Assembly: GCF_006715865.1 (NCBI RefSeq)
Contig: NZ_VFOA01000001.1
Coordinates: forward strand, 3,162,001-3,226,000
Length of the DNA: 64,000 bases
Direction: 5' to 3'
Origin: Cellulomonas sp. SLBN-39
GTDB lineage: Bacteria > Actinomycetota > Actinomycetes > Actinomycetales > Cellulomonadaceae
The number at the start of each line of letters is the position of its first letter. Within the stretch, counting starts at the first letter, position 1. Both the position numbers and the translations under genes were made by a program. The notes under the pieces are model-generated. The model was not told the DNA's origin, made no database searches, and saw only the letters and a list, made by a program, of their open reading frames with translations. Of this stretch, positions 11,226 to 22,600 are shown piece by piece.

Positions 11226-12821
11226 ATGGGCATGACGACGACGGCCGCGTGGCGCCGTGTGACCCGCACCGGCGAGGGCGACGGCGTGCCGACCGCCGCC
11301 TACCGCGTCGCCGCGGCCGTCGCGCTCGCCCTGCTCGTGCTGGCGGCCCTCGGCGCGGTCCTCGGGCCGCAGTGGGACCCCGAGCTCATGCACGACTCGA
11401 TCCCGGTGACGACCCGCTCCACCGCGATCGGCGACGCGCCGCTCGCGCAGACGTACGAGGTGCGCACCGAGGACGTCCGGGTCGAGCTCGACGGCGGGTG
11501 GGTCGAGGCCCGGCTGAGCCTGCCCGTGGGGGCCACCGGACCGCTGCCGGGAGTGGTGTTCGTCCACGGGGCCGGCACCGGGCGGTTCACGCAGGCGTTC
11601 GTCACGCAGGCGCACGCGCTGGCCGCGTCGGGCGTCGTGGCGATGGTGCCGAACAAGCGCCTGGACACCTACACGCTGCGGCACCGCGACTACGTCGAGA
11701 TGGCGGCCGACTACGCCCGGTCCGTCGACGTGCTGCGCGCGCGGCCCGAGGTCGACCCCGCCCGCGTCGGGGTGTACGCGGAGAGCGAGGGCGGCTGGAT
11801 CGCGCCCGTCATGGCCGCGCAGGACCCCGACCTCGCGTTCGTGGTGCTCGTGTCCTCGCCCGTCGTGCCGCCGCGCCAGCAGGCCGCGTTCGCCGTCGAC
11901 GCCTACCTGCGCAACACCGGGGTGCCGCAGGGCGTCTTCCGGGCCATCCCGCGCGCCGTGGGGCTCACGTCCTTCCCCGGCGGCAACTTCGACTACATCG
12001 ACTTCGACGTCACGCCGTACCAGCAGCGGATGACGCAGCCCGTCCTGGTGGTCTACGGCACGGGGGACGCGTCGATGCCCATCGAGCAGGGCGCGCTGCA
12101 GGTGCTGCACGACACCGCGCAGGCCGGCAACGAGGACGTCACGGTGCGCTACTACGACGGGGCCAACCACGGCATCCGCGTCGGCGGCGACGTCGTCCCG
12201 GCGTTCCTGCGGGACCTGTCCGGGTGGGTGCGCGGGCTGCCCGGCACGGCCGGGGCGACGCCGCAGGTGGCCGGCGAGCAGCCCACCCAGGTGTACCTCG
12301 CGGGGCCCGTTCCCCAGCCGCGGTGGCTCGTCGACGGTTCGGTCATGCTCGCGACCGTCGTCGCGGCGGCGGGGATGCTGGCGCTCGCCGGTGCCGCGGT
12401 GGCCCTCGACCGGGGCGTGCACGAGGTGCGCACGCGGCGCAGGCAGGACCTGACGGCCGACGAGCGGGCGGGCCACCGTCTCGCCCCTGGTGTCGTGGGC
12501 CCGCTCGTCGCGCTCGGTGCGGGCGCGGCGGTGACCGTCGTGGCGCTGGTCTGGTACCTGCTGTCGGTCGCACGTCTGGCGATGGACTACCAGCGGGACC
12601 CGTGGGTCGTGCAGGGCGGCTGGCTCACGGTGCGTGTGCTCGGCATCATGACGGTGGTGGCCGCCGTGCTGCTCGGGCGCCGCGTCCAGGCGGTGCGCCG
12701 GGCCGGGCGGCGGGTCGCGCCCGGGCTGGTCCGCACGGCCGCGGTGTGGGTCGTGGTGGCCGGTGCGGGCGTGCTGCTCGTGGTGCTGGCCTACTGGGGC
12801 GTGTACCAGCTGGGCATCTGA
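11226..12821 (+). CDS. Membrane-anchored alpha/beta hydrolase
   Basis: The 531-residue protein has one N-terminal membrane segment (about residues 27-48), an alpha/beta-hydrolase domain (about 75-345) and a C-terminal part with four hydrophobic segments (about 372-394, 422-446, 468-485, 505-527). In the hydrolase domain, VVFVHGAGTGRF is the oxyanion-hole region and YAESEGGW (about residue 186) carries the nucleophile Ser in an AxSxG-like elbow. The acid and the His are probably within YGTGDASMP and GANHGIR. This resembles dienelactone-hydrolase or CocE-like serine hydrolases facing the outside. The substrate is unknown. The ATG at 11226 is followed by an alternative ATG at 11232. It lies 60 bases behind era on the same strand and marks the left edge of the inserted block. 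Confidence 0.75.
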   Translation: MGMTTTAAWRRVTRTGEGDGVPTAAYRVAAAVALALLVLAALGAVLGPQWDPELMHDSIPVTTRSTAIGDAPLAQTYEVRTEDVRVELDGGWVEARLSLPVGATGPLPGVVFVHGAGTGRFTQAFVTQAHALAASGVVAMVPNKRLDTYTLRHRDYVEMAADYARSVDVLRARPEVDPARVGVYAESEGGWIAPVMAAQDPDLAFVVLVSSPVVPPRQQAAFAVDAYLRNTGVPQGVFRAIPRAVGLTSFPGGNFDYIDFDVTPYQQRMTQPVLVVYGTGDASMPIEQGALQVLHDTAQAGNEDVTVRYYDGANHGIRVGGDVVPAFLRDLSGWVRGLPGTAGATPQVAGEQPTQVYLAGPVPQPRWLVDGSVMLATVVAAAGMLALAGAAVALDRGVHEVRTRRRQDLTADERAGHRLAPGVVGPLVALGAGAAVTVVALVWYLLSVARLAMDYQRDPWVVQGGWLTVRVLGIMTVVAAVLLGRRVQAVRRAGRRVAPGLVRTAAVWVVVAGAGVLLVVLAYWGVYQLGI

Positions 12822-12827
12822 CGCGCG

Positions 12828-12844
12828 CCGGGGATGAGCCCCGG
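12828..12844 (+). terminator. Possible weak terminator hairpin
   Basis: CCGGGG (12828-12833) and CCCCGG (12839-12844) can pair over six bp around a 5-base loop, six bases behind the hydrolase stop codon. The stem is short and there is no T-run. Confidence 0.3.
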
Positions 12845-12906
12845 GCCCCGCGTGGGGCACCATGTGCGCCGGTGCAGTGACGGGTGACGGAAGGTCGGGT
12901 GGTGCA

Positions 12907-13794
12907 GTGCGGACGTCGTGGGGTTCGGCGACCGATCGCGGGAGGGTCCGCGAGGTCAACGAGGACGCCCTGCTGGCGTACCCGCCCGTGTTCCTCGTCG
13001 CCGACGGGATGGGCGGGCACGACGCAGGGGACCTGGCCAGCAGGATCGCCGTGGAGGAGTTCGCCCAGCTGGCGGGGCAGCCCACCGCGACGGCCGACGA
13101 CGTGCACGCGTGCTTCGCGCGGACCTCGACCCGCATCCGGGCCGAGTTCACCGGCGGGCGCCAGGGTGGCACGACCGTCGCGGGCGTGGCCGTCACCGAG
13201 CACGACGGCGGGTACTACTGGCTGGTGTTCAACGTCGGCGACTCGCGGGTGTACCGCTGGTCGGACGCCGCGCTGGAGCAGGTGAGCGTCGACCACTCGG
13301 TGGTGCAGGAGCTCCTCGAGGCGGGTCGGATCACGCCCGCGGAGGCGGGCCGGCACCCCGAGCGGCACGTGCTGACCCGCGCCCTGGGCACCGGCGAGCC
13401 CCCGGAGCCCGACTACTGGCTGCTGCCCGCCGGGGTCGACGACCGCCTCGTCATCTGCACCGACGGCCTCACCCGTGAGCTGACCGACCTCGACGTCGAG
13501 CGTGCGCTGCTCCGGTCCGCCGACCCGCAGGAGGTGGCGGCCAACCTGGTGCAGGACGCGCTCGCGCACGGGGCCCGCGACAACGTCAGCGTCGTCGTCG
13601 TCGACGTCGCGTCGCCCGCAGGGGCCCAGGAGCAGGTGCAGATGACCGTCCCGCGGCCCGCCGAGCTCGGCCCGCACCTGTGGGACGAGATGCTCAACGG
13701 ATCGACCGTCCCGCGCGGGCCGAGGGACACCACCGACGCCGGGCACGACGCCGGCACGAGCGAGCGGCCCGAGCCGCAGGAGGACCCGCGATGA
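12907..13794 (+). CDS. PP2C-family Ser/Thr protein phosphatase
   Basis: The 295-residue soluble protein is a metal-dependent phosphatase of the PPM/PP2C family, expected to reverse phosphorylation by the kinase encoded 1.4 kb downstream. Motifs are GSATDRGRVREVNEDA, the metal-binding VADGMGGHDAG, FNVGDSRVYRW, ICTDGLTREL and DNVSVVVVD, all with key Asp residues present. A tail of about 70 residues after the catalytic core is acidic and Pro-rich. The GTG at 12907 starts just before the catalytic domain, with GGAAGG 12 bases upstream; ATG 12862 and GTG 12877 are in-frame alternatives without a better ribosome site. Its stop overlaps the ATG of the FHA gene, starting a run of four tightly coupled genes (phosphatase, FHA, kinase, giant surface protein). 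Confidence 0.88.
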   Translation: MRTSWGSATDRGRVREVNEDALLAYPPVFLVADGMGGHDAGDLASRIAVEEFAQLAGQPTATADDVHACFARTSTRIRAEFTGGRQGGTTVAGVAVTEHDGGYYWLVFNVGDSRVYRWSDAALEQVSVDHSVVQELLEAGRITPAEAGRHPERHVLTRALGTGEPPEPDYWLLPAGVDDRLVICTDGLTRELTDLDVERALLRSADPQEVAANLVQDALAHGARDNVSVVVVDVASPAGAQEQVQMTVPRPAELGPHLWDEMLNGSTVPRGPRDTTDAGHDAGTSERPEPQEDPR

Positions 13795-15155
13795 GCGCCC
13801 ACGAGCACCACGAGTACGTCCCGGGCGACTGGACCGCGGTCCTCGGCGACGGGTTCGTCGCCGTCGTCGAGCCCGGCACGGCCACGGCGACCGTCGACGG
13901 CCTGTGGCAGGTGGCGCGCGACGGCGGCGGCGTGCTCGCGGCCCTCGGCGTCCTCGCGGCCGGCGGGTTCGCCGACCTGCCGGACTTCGTCGTCGTCGAC
14001 CTGGCCGCCGGCGGCGACGTGCACGCCGTGCTGCGCGGCGACATCCACCTGGCGGTGCCCGGCGCGGACGGCGCGCAGGACGTCGAGGCGCAGCCCGGGG
14101 CCGTGTGGACCGAGCACCGTGCGACCTCCGCCGGCGGGGCGACGATGCGCGTCGGCGGCGCGGGCACGCAGGGCCGCGCGTGGTGGCCGGTGCGGTCGGG
14201 CGTCGTGCGGGCGTCGGCGGTGCGGCTGGCCGGGGCGCAGGACGCCGCGGCCACCGGCGCGCCGGTGCGGGCCGCGGACGTCGCGGTCCCCACCTCGGGC
14301 GCCGCACCGGGTGCGCTGCGGGAGCGGCGTGGCTCCGGCCGGGCCGCGCGCTCGGAGGCGAGCATCGCCGCGGCGACGCTGGGCGCCCCGGTCGTGGCAC
14401 CCGCGCCGGACCCCGTCGGAGGTGCGGCGGGCGCCGACGTCCCCGTCCCGGCGGACCTGCCGCCGCTCGACCTCGTGCCTGACCCGGCGCCCGTCGTCGA
14501 GGCCGTCGGCACCGCCACGCCGTGGTGGGCCGGCGACGACGGTGGCGCGGCCGCGGACCCCGTGACGCCCGTGCCGGACCTGCCCGTGCTCGAGCCCGCC
14601 GCCGACGAGCCGTTCGTGCTCACCCCGGCGGACGTGCCGACGCCCGCCGTGGCGGACGTGCCGATGATCCGCGTCGGCACGCACCAGCCCGGCGACGACG
14701 ACCACGACGGCATGACCATCCTCTCGAGCGACCTCGCGCAGATCCGCGACCAGCTGCCGACGTGGAGCCAGGACGCCGTGCCCGGGCCGTTCCTCGCACC
14801 GGTGCCCGCGCCGCTGTCCGCGCGTCTGGTGCTCTCCACCGGGCTCGTCGTCCCCCTGGACCGTTCCGTGCTGCTCGGGCGCGCGCCCCAGGTGGCCCGC
14901 GTCACCAACCGTGAGCTGCCGCGGCTGGTCACCGTGCCGAGCCCCAACCAGGACATCTCGCGCACCCACGCCGAGGTCCGGGTCGACGGCGAGCACGTCG
15001 TGGTCACCGACCTCGACTCCACCAACGGCGTGCACGTCTCGCGCGCGGGCGACGGCGTGCGCCGGCTGCACCCGGGCGAGCCGAGCGTCGTGGCCACCGA
15101 CGAGGTCGTCGACCTGGGCGACGGCGTGACGTTCACGGTGGAGCGCACGGCGTGA
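13791..15155 (+). CDS. FHA domain-containing protein
   Basis: The 454-residue protein has an unassigned N-terminal domain (about residues 1-125), a long Ala/Pro/Asp-rich linker and a C-terminal FHA domain (about 350-454). The FHA signature is complete: LLGRAP, the SRTH motif at about 390 and DLDSTNGVHVS at about 407-417. FHA domains bind phosphothreonine, so this protein is a plausible reader for the adjacent kinase. No membrane segment or signal peptide is seen, so it should be cytoplasmic. The ATG at 13791 is supported by GCAGGAGGAC just upstream and by the ATGA overlap with the phosphatase gene. The N-terminal domain, with QVARDGGGVLAALGVLA, is not one I recognise. Confidence 0.85.
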   Translation: MSAHEHHEYVPGDWTAVLGDGFVAVVEPGTATATVDGLWQVARDGGGVLAALGVLAAGGFADLPDFVVVDLAAGGDVHAVLRGDIHLAVPGADGAQDVEAQPGAVWTEHRATSAGGATMRVGGAGTQGRAWWPVRSGVVRASAVRLAGAQDAAATGAPVRAADVAVPTSGAAPGALRERRGSGRAARSEASIAAATLGAPVVAPAPDPVGGAAGADVPVPADLPPLDLVPDPAPVVEAVGTATPWWAGDDGGAAADPVTPVPDLPVLEPAADEPFVLTPADVPTPAVADVPMIRVGTHQPGDDDHDGMTILSSDLAQIRDQLPTWSQDAVPGPFLAPVPAPLSARLVLSTGLVVPLDRSVLLGRAPQVARVTNRELPRLVTVPSPNQDISRTHAEVRVDGEHVVVTDLDSTNGVHVSRAGDGVRRLHPGEPSVVATDEVVDLGDGVTFTVERTA

Positions 15156-16663
15156 CCGCACGGCGCGCGCCGTCGACGCCCCCGCGGCTGCCCGGGTACG
15201 AGCACGTGCGCGTGCTCGGGCTCGGCGGGTTCGCGGACGTGTTCCTCTACCGCCAGCTGCTGCCGCGCCGCGACGTCGCGGTCAAGGTGCTGCTCGCGGG
15301 GAGCCTCGACGACGACGTGCGCGAGCGGTTCCAGACCGAGGCCAACCTCATGGCCCAGCTGTCGCACCACCCCTCCATCGTCACGATCCACCAGGCGGCG
15401 ATCGCCGACGACGGCCGCCCCTACCTCGTCATGGAGTACTGCTCGCGCCCGGGACTGGCCGACCGGTACCGCGTGGAGCGGCTGTCCGTGGCGGAGGTGC
15501 TGCGCGTGGGCGTGCGCCTCGCGTCGGCGGTGGAGACCGCGCACCGGGCGGGGATCCTGCACCGCGACATCAAGCCCGCGAACGTCCTGACGACCGACTT
15601 CGGCTGGCCCGCCCTCACGGACTTCGGGATCGCCGCGACGACGGGCCCGGGCGCGGGCGCCGCCACCGGGATGTCGATCCCGTGGTCCCCGCCGGAGCTG
15701 CTGGCCGAGCCGCCCGCGGGCGACGTGCGCTCCGACGTGTACTCCCTCGCCGCCACGATCTACTCCCTGCTCGCCGGCCGGACGCCCTTCGAGGTGCCCG
15801 GCGGGGCCAACAGCGCCCAGCAGCTCGTCGCCCGCATCGAGCGTGCACCCGTCCCGCCGATCGGCCGCGACGACGTCCCGGCGACGCTGCACGCGGTGCT
15901 CGACCGGGCGATGGCGAAGAACCCGTCGCGCCGGTACCCGTCGGCGGTCGCGGTCGCGCGTGCGCTGCAGGAGGTCGAGGCGTCCTTGCACCTGCCGGTC
16001 ACCGCGCTGGACCTGCCCGACGAGGGGCTGCGCGAGGCCGTCGACGCCGGACCGTCCGTGGCGCCGGACCCCGACGACGCCACGCGCGTGCGCTCGGTGC
16101 TCCAGCTGGACCCGGGGCCCGCACCGGCGCCGGCACCCGTCGCCCTCGACGACGGCGTGACCCGACGGCGGCCCGTGCTGACGTTCGACCCCGCACCCGT
16201 CCCCGGCGTGGCCGAGCCGACGGGGGAGCCCGACGCCCCGCCGACGCGACGCCGGGTCGCGGCCGCCGTGTCCGCGGTGGTCGTCCTCGCCGTGGTCGCC
16301 GTGCTGCTCGTCGTCACCCTCGGCGGGCGGGGCACGCCCGGGCCGGGGCCCGCCAGCACCGAGTTCACCTCGCCCCCGCAGGAGCCCGTCGCCGCTGCCG
16401 TGCCCGCACCGGTCGGCATCGCGGGCACCCGTCTGGCGGACGGGTCCGTCGAGGTCACGTGGCAGAATCCGGACCCGCAGGAGGGTGACGCCTACCTGTG
16501 GGGGATCCTGACCGCGACCGGCGAGCCCGAGCTCGTCCTCGTCGACGAGCCCCGGGCCGTCGTGCCCGCGCAGCAGGCCGGTGAGGAGGTGTGCGTCCAG
16601 GTGTCCGTCGTGCGCGTCGACCGCAGCTCCTCCGCCCGCCCGGCCCAGGGGTGCGTGCCGTGA
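15152..16663 (+). CDS. Membrane Ser/Thr protein kinase with fibronectin-like ectodomain
   Basis: The 503-residue protein is a Hanks-type kinase with an N-terminal cytoplasmic catalytic domain (about 14-290), a disordered linker, one membrane segment (about 370-391) and an extracytoplasmic part of about 110 residues. The glycine loop GLGGFADV, the lysine in VAVKVL, HRDIKPANV and DFGIAA are present, so the enzyme should be active. The ectodomain is not PASTA. It looks like a single fibronectin type III fold (PVGIAGTRLADGSVEVTWQ ... VCVQVSVVRVD), like the repeats in the giant protein encoded next. GTG 15152 overlaps the FHA stop; its own stop overlaps the next GTG. The Fn3 call on the ectodomain is by eye. 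Confidence 0.9.
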   Translation: MTARRAPSTPPRLPGYEHVRVLGLGGFADVFLYRQLLPRRDVAVKVLLAGSLDDDVRERFQTEANLMAQLSHHPSIVTIHQAAIADDGRPYLVMEYCSRPGLADRYRVERLSVAEVLRVGVRLASAVETAHRAGILHRDIKPANVLTTDFGWPALTDFGIAATTGPGAGAATGMSIPWSPPELLAEPPAGDVRSDVYSLAATIYSLLAGRTPFEVPGGANSAQQLVARIERAPVPPIGRDDVPATLHAVLDRAMAKNPSRRYPSAVAVARALQEVEASLHLPVTALDLPDEGLREAVDAGPSVAPDPDDATRVRSVLQLDPGPAPAPAPVALDDGVTRRRPVLTFDPAPVPGVAEPTGEPDAPPTRRRVAAAVSAVVVLAVVAVLLVVTLGGRGTPGPGPASTEFTSPPQEPVAAAVPAPVGIAGTRLADGSVEVTWQNPDPQEGDAYLWGILTATGEPELVLVDEPRAVVPAQQAGEEVCVQVSVVRVDRSSSARPAQGCVP

Positions 16664-19600
16664 CCTGGTGGGACCCCCGCACGTGGCGCCGGCGGCCCAT
16701 GACCACGGCCGCCGCGGTCGTCACCGTCCCCGCGCTCGTGCTGTCCCTCGCGCTGCTCGACCGCGGGTTCCCGCTCGCGCGCGTCGAGCTCAACGACGGC
16801 GGCGTGTGGCTGACCGCGACGAGCCAGCTCAGCCTCGGCAGGTACAACGTGCCCGTCGAGGAGCTCGACGGGGGCCTGGTCACCACCGGTGGCACGTTCG
16901 ACGTCCTCCAGGACGCCGGCGACGTCCTGCTGGTCGAGCCCGCCGTGCTGTCGGTCGTCGACCCCGTGACCGTGACGACCACCACCCAGGTCGCGATCGG
17001 GGGCGTCGACGTCGACATGGCCGCGGGCCGGGTCGTGCTCGTGGACCGCGACGGCGGCGTGTGGGTGCGGACCATGACGACGCTCGACGGGCTGCGCGTC
17101 GAGGACGACGCCCCGGACCTCGAGCTCGGCGAGGGCGGGCGGGCCGTCGTCGCGACGTCAGGCGTCGTGCTGGCCGTCTCGCCCGAGGACGGTGCGGTGA
17201 CCCGGGTGCCGGCCCTCGACGGGGCGGTGCAGACGGAGGAGGCCGGTGCCTTCGGGGCTCTCGAGCTCGACGCCCTCACCGCGGTCGGCGACGAGGCCGT
17301 CGCGCTGTCGGGCAGCACCGTGCACACGCCCGGCGGCGCCGTCACGGTGGACGACGAGGGCCTGGTGCTCCAGCAGCCGGGCCCGCAGGCGTCGTCGGTG
17401 CTCGTGGCGGGGTCGTCGGCGCTCTGGGAGGTGCCGCTCGACGGCGGCGCCGCGCGCGAGCACCCGACGACCGGCTCGGGCCCGCCCGCGGCTCCCGTGC
17501 GGGTCGGGTCCTGCGCGTACGCGGCGTGGTCGTCGACCGTCGGGTCGTCGTTGCGCCTGTGCGACGGGCAGGACGCGGTCGTGGAGGACCTCGAGGGCAT
17601 GCGGCCGGGGGACACGCTGGCGTTCCGCGTGAACCGCGGCATGGTCGTGCTCAACGAGACCGCGGGCGGGCGCGTGTGGCTGCCGCAGCTCGACACCCAG
17701 GTGCGGGTGCCCAACTGGGAGGACGTCGTCCCCGAGGAGGACCCCGAGGACTCCCAGGAGGAGTCCGACGGCGCCCAGGTGACCCAGCAGCCGGTGAACG
17801 AGTGCGCCGAGCAGAGCACGGCGCCCGTCGCCGTCGACGACACGTTCGGCGTCCGGCCCGGGCGCACGCGTCTGCTGCCCGTCATCGACAACGACTCGTC
17901 GTCCGACTGCGGGATCCTCGTGGTCTCCGAGTTCGCGCCGCTGCCCGAGGAGTTCGGCACGGTCGAGGCCGTGCAGGGCGGCCGGGCGCTCCAGGTCCGT
18001 GTCGCCGACGGCGCCACCGGGTCCGCCGAGCTGACGTACACGGTCACGGACGGACGCGGGCTGAACGCGCCGTCGACGGCGACCGTCGTGCTGACGGTCA
18101 GCGACGGCGACGCGCCGCCCACCCAGGTGCGCACGTCCACGGCGACCGTCGACGCCGGCGGGTTCGTCGAGCACGCGGTGCTCGCCGACTTCGCCGACCC
18201 CGACGGCGACGACCTGCTGCTCGTCGGCGCGAGCGCCGACCCCGCGGCCGGGACCGCCCGGTTCCGGCAGGACGGCGTGCTGACGTTCACCGCCGACGGC
18301 GGCACCCTCGGGCGCACCCAGGTCACCGTACAGGTCAGCGACGGCACGAACGTCGTGGACGGCGTCGTCGAGGTCGACGTGCGCGCCGCAGGCTCCGTGC
18401 CGCCGCGCATCGACCCCGTGCACGCCGTGACGTACGTGGGCCAGGAGGTCACCCTCCGCCCGCTGGACGCCGTGCGCAGCGGGTCGGCCGAGCCGGCCCG
18501 CCTCGCCGCGGTGGGCGAGGTCGCCGGCGCGACGATCGTCCCGGACCTGCAGCAGGGCACCTTCACCTTCCGGGCCGCCCGCTCGGGTCCCTTCTACGTG
18601 CAGTTCGTCGTGACGGCCGCGCCGCAGCAGGCCACGGGCCTCGCGCGCATCGACGTGCTGGAGTGGCCGGAGGAGGCCCTCCCCCCGGTTGCCGTGCGCG
18701 ACGTGGCGTACCTGCCGGCCGGTGGCGAGGTCACCGTCGACCCGCTCGCCAACGACGAGGACCCCGCCGGGAACGTGCTCGTGGTGCAGCGCGTCGACGT
18801 GCCGGACGGCAGCGGGCTGGAGGTCGCGCTCCTCGAGCACCGGTACGTCCAGATCAGCGCCCGACGCACCCTGGACGCGCCCGTGGTGCTCGACTACCAG
18901 GTGTCCAACGGCTCGGCGAGCGCGGTCGGCCAGATCGTGGTGCAGCCCGTGGCGCCGAACGCGTCCCAGCAGCCACCGGTCGTCCCGAACGTCGAGGTCC
19001 GGGTCCGCACGGGCGGCGTCGTGACCATCCCGGTGCTGGAGGGGGCGTCCGACCCGGACGGCGACGAGCTCACGCTGCTGCGCCAGCTGCCCGAGCCGCT
19101 CGCCGAGGGCCAGGGCCTGCTGTTCGTGTCCGGCGACGTGCTGCGGTACCAGGCGCCGGACGAGCCGATCACGGCCCGCGCGACGTTCGCGGTCGAGGAC
19201 GCGACCGGCAACGTGACCGCCGCGACCGTCACCGTGCGCGTGCACGAGTCCGACCCCACGACGAAGTCGCCGCCCCGCCCGCGGGACGTGGTCGCCCGCG
19301 TCTTCGAGGGGGAGACCGTGCGCATCCCGATCCCGCTGGTCGGCATCGACGACGACGGCGACGGCGTGACGCTGCTCGGCCAGGCCAGCGCCGCCACCCT
19401 CGGCCGGGTCACCACGACCGGGCCGGACTGGCTGGAGTACGAGTCGTTCGCGGGGAGCACGGGCACCGACACCTTCACGTACGCCGTCGAGGACTGGGTG
19501 GGGCAGCGCGCGGTCGCGACCATCCGCGTCGGCGTCGCCCCCCGGCCCACCCAGGCCTCGACCGTGCAGGCGCGGCCCGACGAGGTGACGCTGCGGCCGG

Positions 19601-22600
19601 GGCAGCGGGTGGAGGTCCGCGTCCTGGCCAACGACCTGGCGTCCGGCGCCGGCGAGCTCACGCTGGAGGAGATCGTCGACATGCCCGAGGGCCTCGACGC
19701 CGAGGTGGCGGGGCGCCGGATCGCCCTGACCGCCCCGGACGAGGCGGGGGTCCTCCTCGTCGTCTACCGCGTGGCCGACAGCCGCGGCGGCACGGACACC
19801 GGCGTGCTCACGGTGACCGTCGACCCCGACGCGCCCGTGCTGCCGCCGGTCGCCCGGGACGTGACCGTCCCCGCCATCGACACGCTCGGCCGCACCGAGG
19901 TGCGGGTCGACGTGCTCGAGGTCGCGCAGAACCCGTCCGGTCCGACGTCCGACCTCGAGGTCGGGGTGCCCACGTCGCACCGCGACGTGGCGCAGGTCAC
20001 CGACGAGGGCGACGTCGTCGTCACGCTCGCCGACCAGGCGCAGACGGTGCCGTACGTGCTGGTGAACAGCACGGACCGGTCCGCGTCGGCGTACGCCTTC
20101 ATCACCGTCCCGGCGCTCGGCTTCTTCCCGCCGCAGGTGCGCCCCCGCGCCCCCGAGCTGCGCGTGGCCGAGGGCGAGCAGCTGCGGATCGACCTCGGCG
20201 AGCAGGTGCAGGTGGCGCCCGGGCGCACTGCACGGATCGCCGACGCCGGCCAGGTCACGGCGGTCAACTCCGACGGGTCGGCGCTGGTCCAGGACGACGA
20301 CCTCGAGACCCTGCACTTCCGCGCCCGTGACGGGTACGTCGGCCCCGCGTCGATCAGCGTGCTCGTCACCGACGCGACGGACGCCGGCGACGAGACGGCA
20401 CGCACGTCGCTCATCACGCTGCCCATCACCGTGTACGCGCTCGACGACTACCCGCCGACGTTCGGGCCCGCCGCCCTCGACGTCGGCCAGGGCGACGCGG
20501 CGCGCGCGGTCGACCTCCTGTCGTTCACCACGGGCCCTGAGGGGCCGGCGACCGTCGAGGACGGCTACACGTACCGCATCACGTCGCCGCCGGTGCCGGG
20601 CTTCACGGTCGCGCTCGACGGGTCCGATCTGCGGGTGTCGGCGAACGCGTCGACGCCGCGCGGCACGACCGCGCAGGTCGAGGTCACCATCGGGTACGGG
20701 CGGGCCGGCAGCATGACGACCGTCGTCGACCTGGCCGTCGTGGCCTCGACGCAGCCGCTGGCGACGGTCCGGGCCTGGGACGTGCCCGACGGCGTCCAGG
20801 GGCAGACGACGTCCGTGCCCGTGCTCGACGACGCCTACAACCCGTTCCCCGGCTCCCCGCTCACCGTCACGGGTGCCACGGTGGAGACCCCCGGGGCGGG
20901 GACCGCGTCCGCCACGAGCTCGAGCGTCGCGGTGCGGCCGGCCGACGACTTCGTCGGGCAGATGTCGGTGCGCTACCGGGTCCGCGACGCCACGGGGGAC
21001 CCGGCGCGCGAGGTCGAGGGCCGCGTCACCGTGCGCGTGCGCGGCGTGCCCGCGACGCCCGTGCCCCCGCGGGTCGGCGAGGTCCGCGACCGCACCGTCG
21101 TGCTGTCCTGGACGGCGCCCGACAGCCGGGGCGAGCCCATCACCGAGTACCAGGTCACCGCTTCCCCGAGCGGGCGCACGTACCCGTGCGCGAGCACGAC
21201 CTGCACGATCGACGAGCTCCAGAACGACGTCGAGCACACGTTCACCGTCGCGGCGCGCAACGCCGTCGGCTGGTCCGAGCCGAGCGCGTCGTCGGCCCCG
21301 GCGCGCCCCGACGCGGTGCCGGACGCCCCGGCGGCGCCGTCCCTGGAGGACGACGACCGCGCGCTGACGGCCACGTGGTCCGCCCCGACGTCGACCGGGT
21401 CGCCGATCACCAGCTACACGCTGGAGATCACCCCGGCCCCGGCGTCGGGCCCGGCGGTCGTGACGACGCCGACGACGTCCTACCGGTTCACGGGCCTGAC
21501 CAACGGCACCGCCTACACCGTGCGGGTCCGCGCGCAGAACCGTGCGCCCGAGCCGAGCGCGTGGAGCCCCTCGTCCGCGCCGGAGACACCGGCGGGCGTA
21601 CCCACCACCCCCGTCGTGACCGCCGAGCGCAAGACCCAGCCGTGGGGCGACACCGCCGCGATCCAGGTGAGCTGGACCGTCGCGTCGAGCAACGGCGACG
21701 AGGTGGCGGAGTACGAGGTGCGGGTCGACGGTGCGGCGACGTGCGTGTCGAACGGTCCGACGTCCTGCACCATCAGTCCCGCCGAGCGGGGCAGGACGTA
21801 CGCGATCGCCGTCCGGGCGCGCAACAAGGCCGGGTGGTCCGCCGCCGGCACCACCACGGGCGAGACGATCAGCGCACCGACGGCGCCGCAGAACGTCGCG
21901 CTGACCGCCGGCCCCGACGCCGACTTCGGCCAGGGCACGGCCGAGCTGACCTGGAACGCGCCCACCAGCACCGGCGGGGCGGGCATCACGATCACCGGCT
22001 ACCGGATCACCGGTCCGAACCTGGACACGACGGTCGGTCCCACGGTCCGCTCCCGGTCGTTCTCGGGTCTCGGCGCGGGCGCTCTGGGGCCCTTCACCGT
22101 GACGGCGACCAGCTCGCGCGGGCTCAGCGGTGACGGTGCGACCTCGGGGAGCGTGACGATCCGCACGCGGCCGCAGCAGCCGACCGTCACCGCGTCACCC
22201 GGTGGCGTCGACGAGATCGTGGTGTCGTTCGCCGACAACGGCACGGGCGGTGCCTCGATCGACGCCCGTGAGTACCGCGTCGACGGTGCGCCCGTCGGGT
22301 CGGTGGACTCGCCGTACAGCACGCAGGACCGCACGAGGTTCGAGTACCGGGTGCGCAACGCCGTGGGCTGGAGCCCCTGGGCCTCGGCCGAGTCCGACCC
22401 CGGTCAGCCCAGCAGGGCGACGGTGCGCGCGCAGGTCCTCGACGGGTCCGGCACGGGTGCGCTGCGGTTCCAGATCGTGCTGGAGAGCGACGGTGGCCGC
22501 GGCGTCGAGCAGGTGCAGTGGCAGCTCGCCGGCCCCGAGAACGGGTCCGACGACAACGCCGCCGTCGACGACACCGTCACGCTCAACGACCTCGACGCGG

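Noticed and set aside
8442..13196. Very long open frame on the minus strand (over 1,500 codons) across ybeY, corC, era and the hydrolase gene
   Set aside because: It is rich in Arg, Pro, Ala and Gly, has no family sequence and lies opposite well-identified genes. Long antisense frames are expected at this GC content.
16581..20330. Long plus-strand frame overlapping the giant surface protein in another phase
   Set aside because: Almost entirely Arg, Gly and Ala; no domain, and it conflicts with the coupled GTGA start of the surface protein.
17158..21237. Long open frame on the minus strand opposite the giant surface protein
   Set aside because: Composition is Arg/Gly/His-rich without domains, and the plus-strand frame has clear Ig and Fn3 repeats, so this is a shadow.
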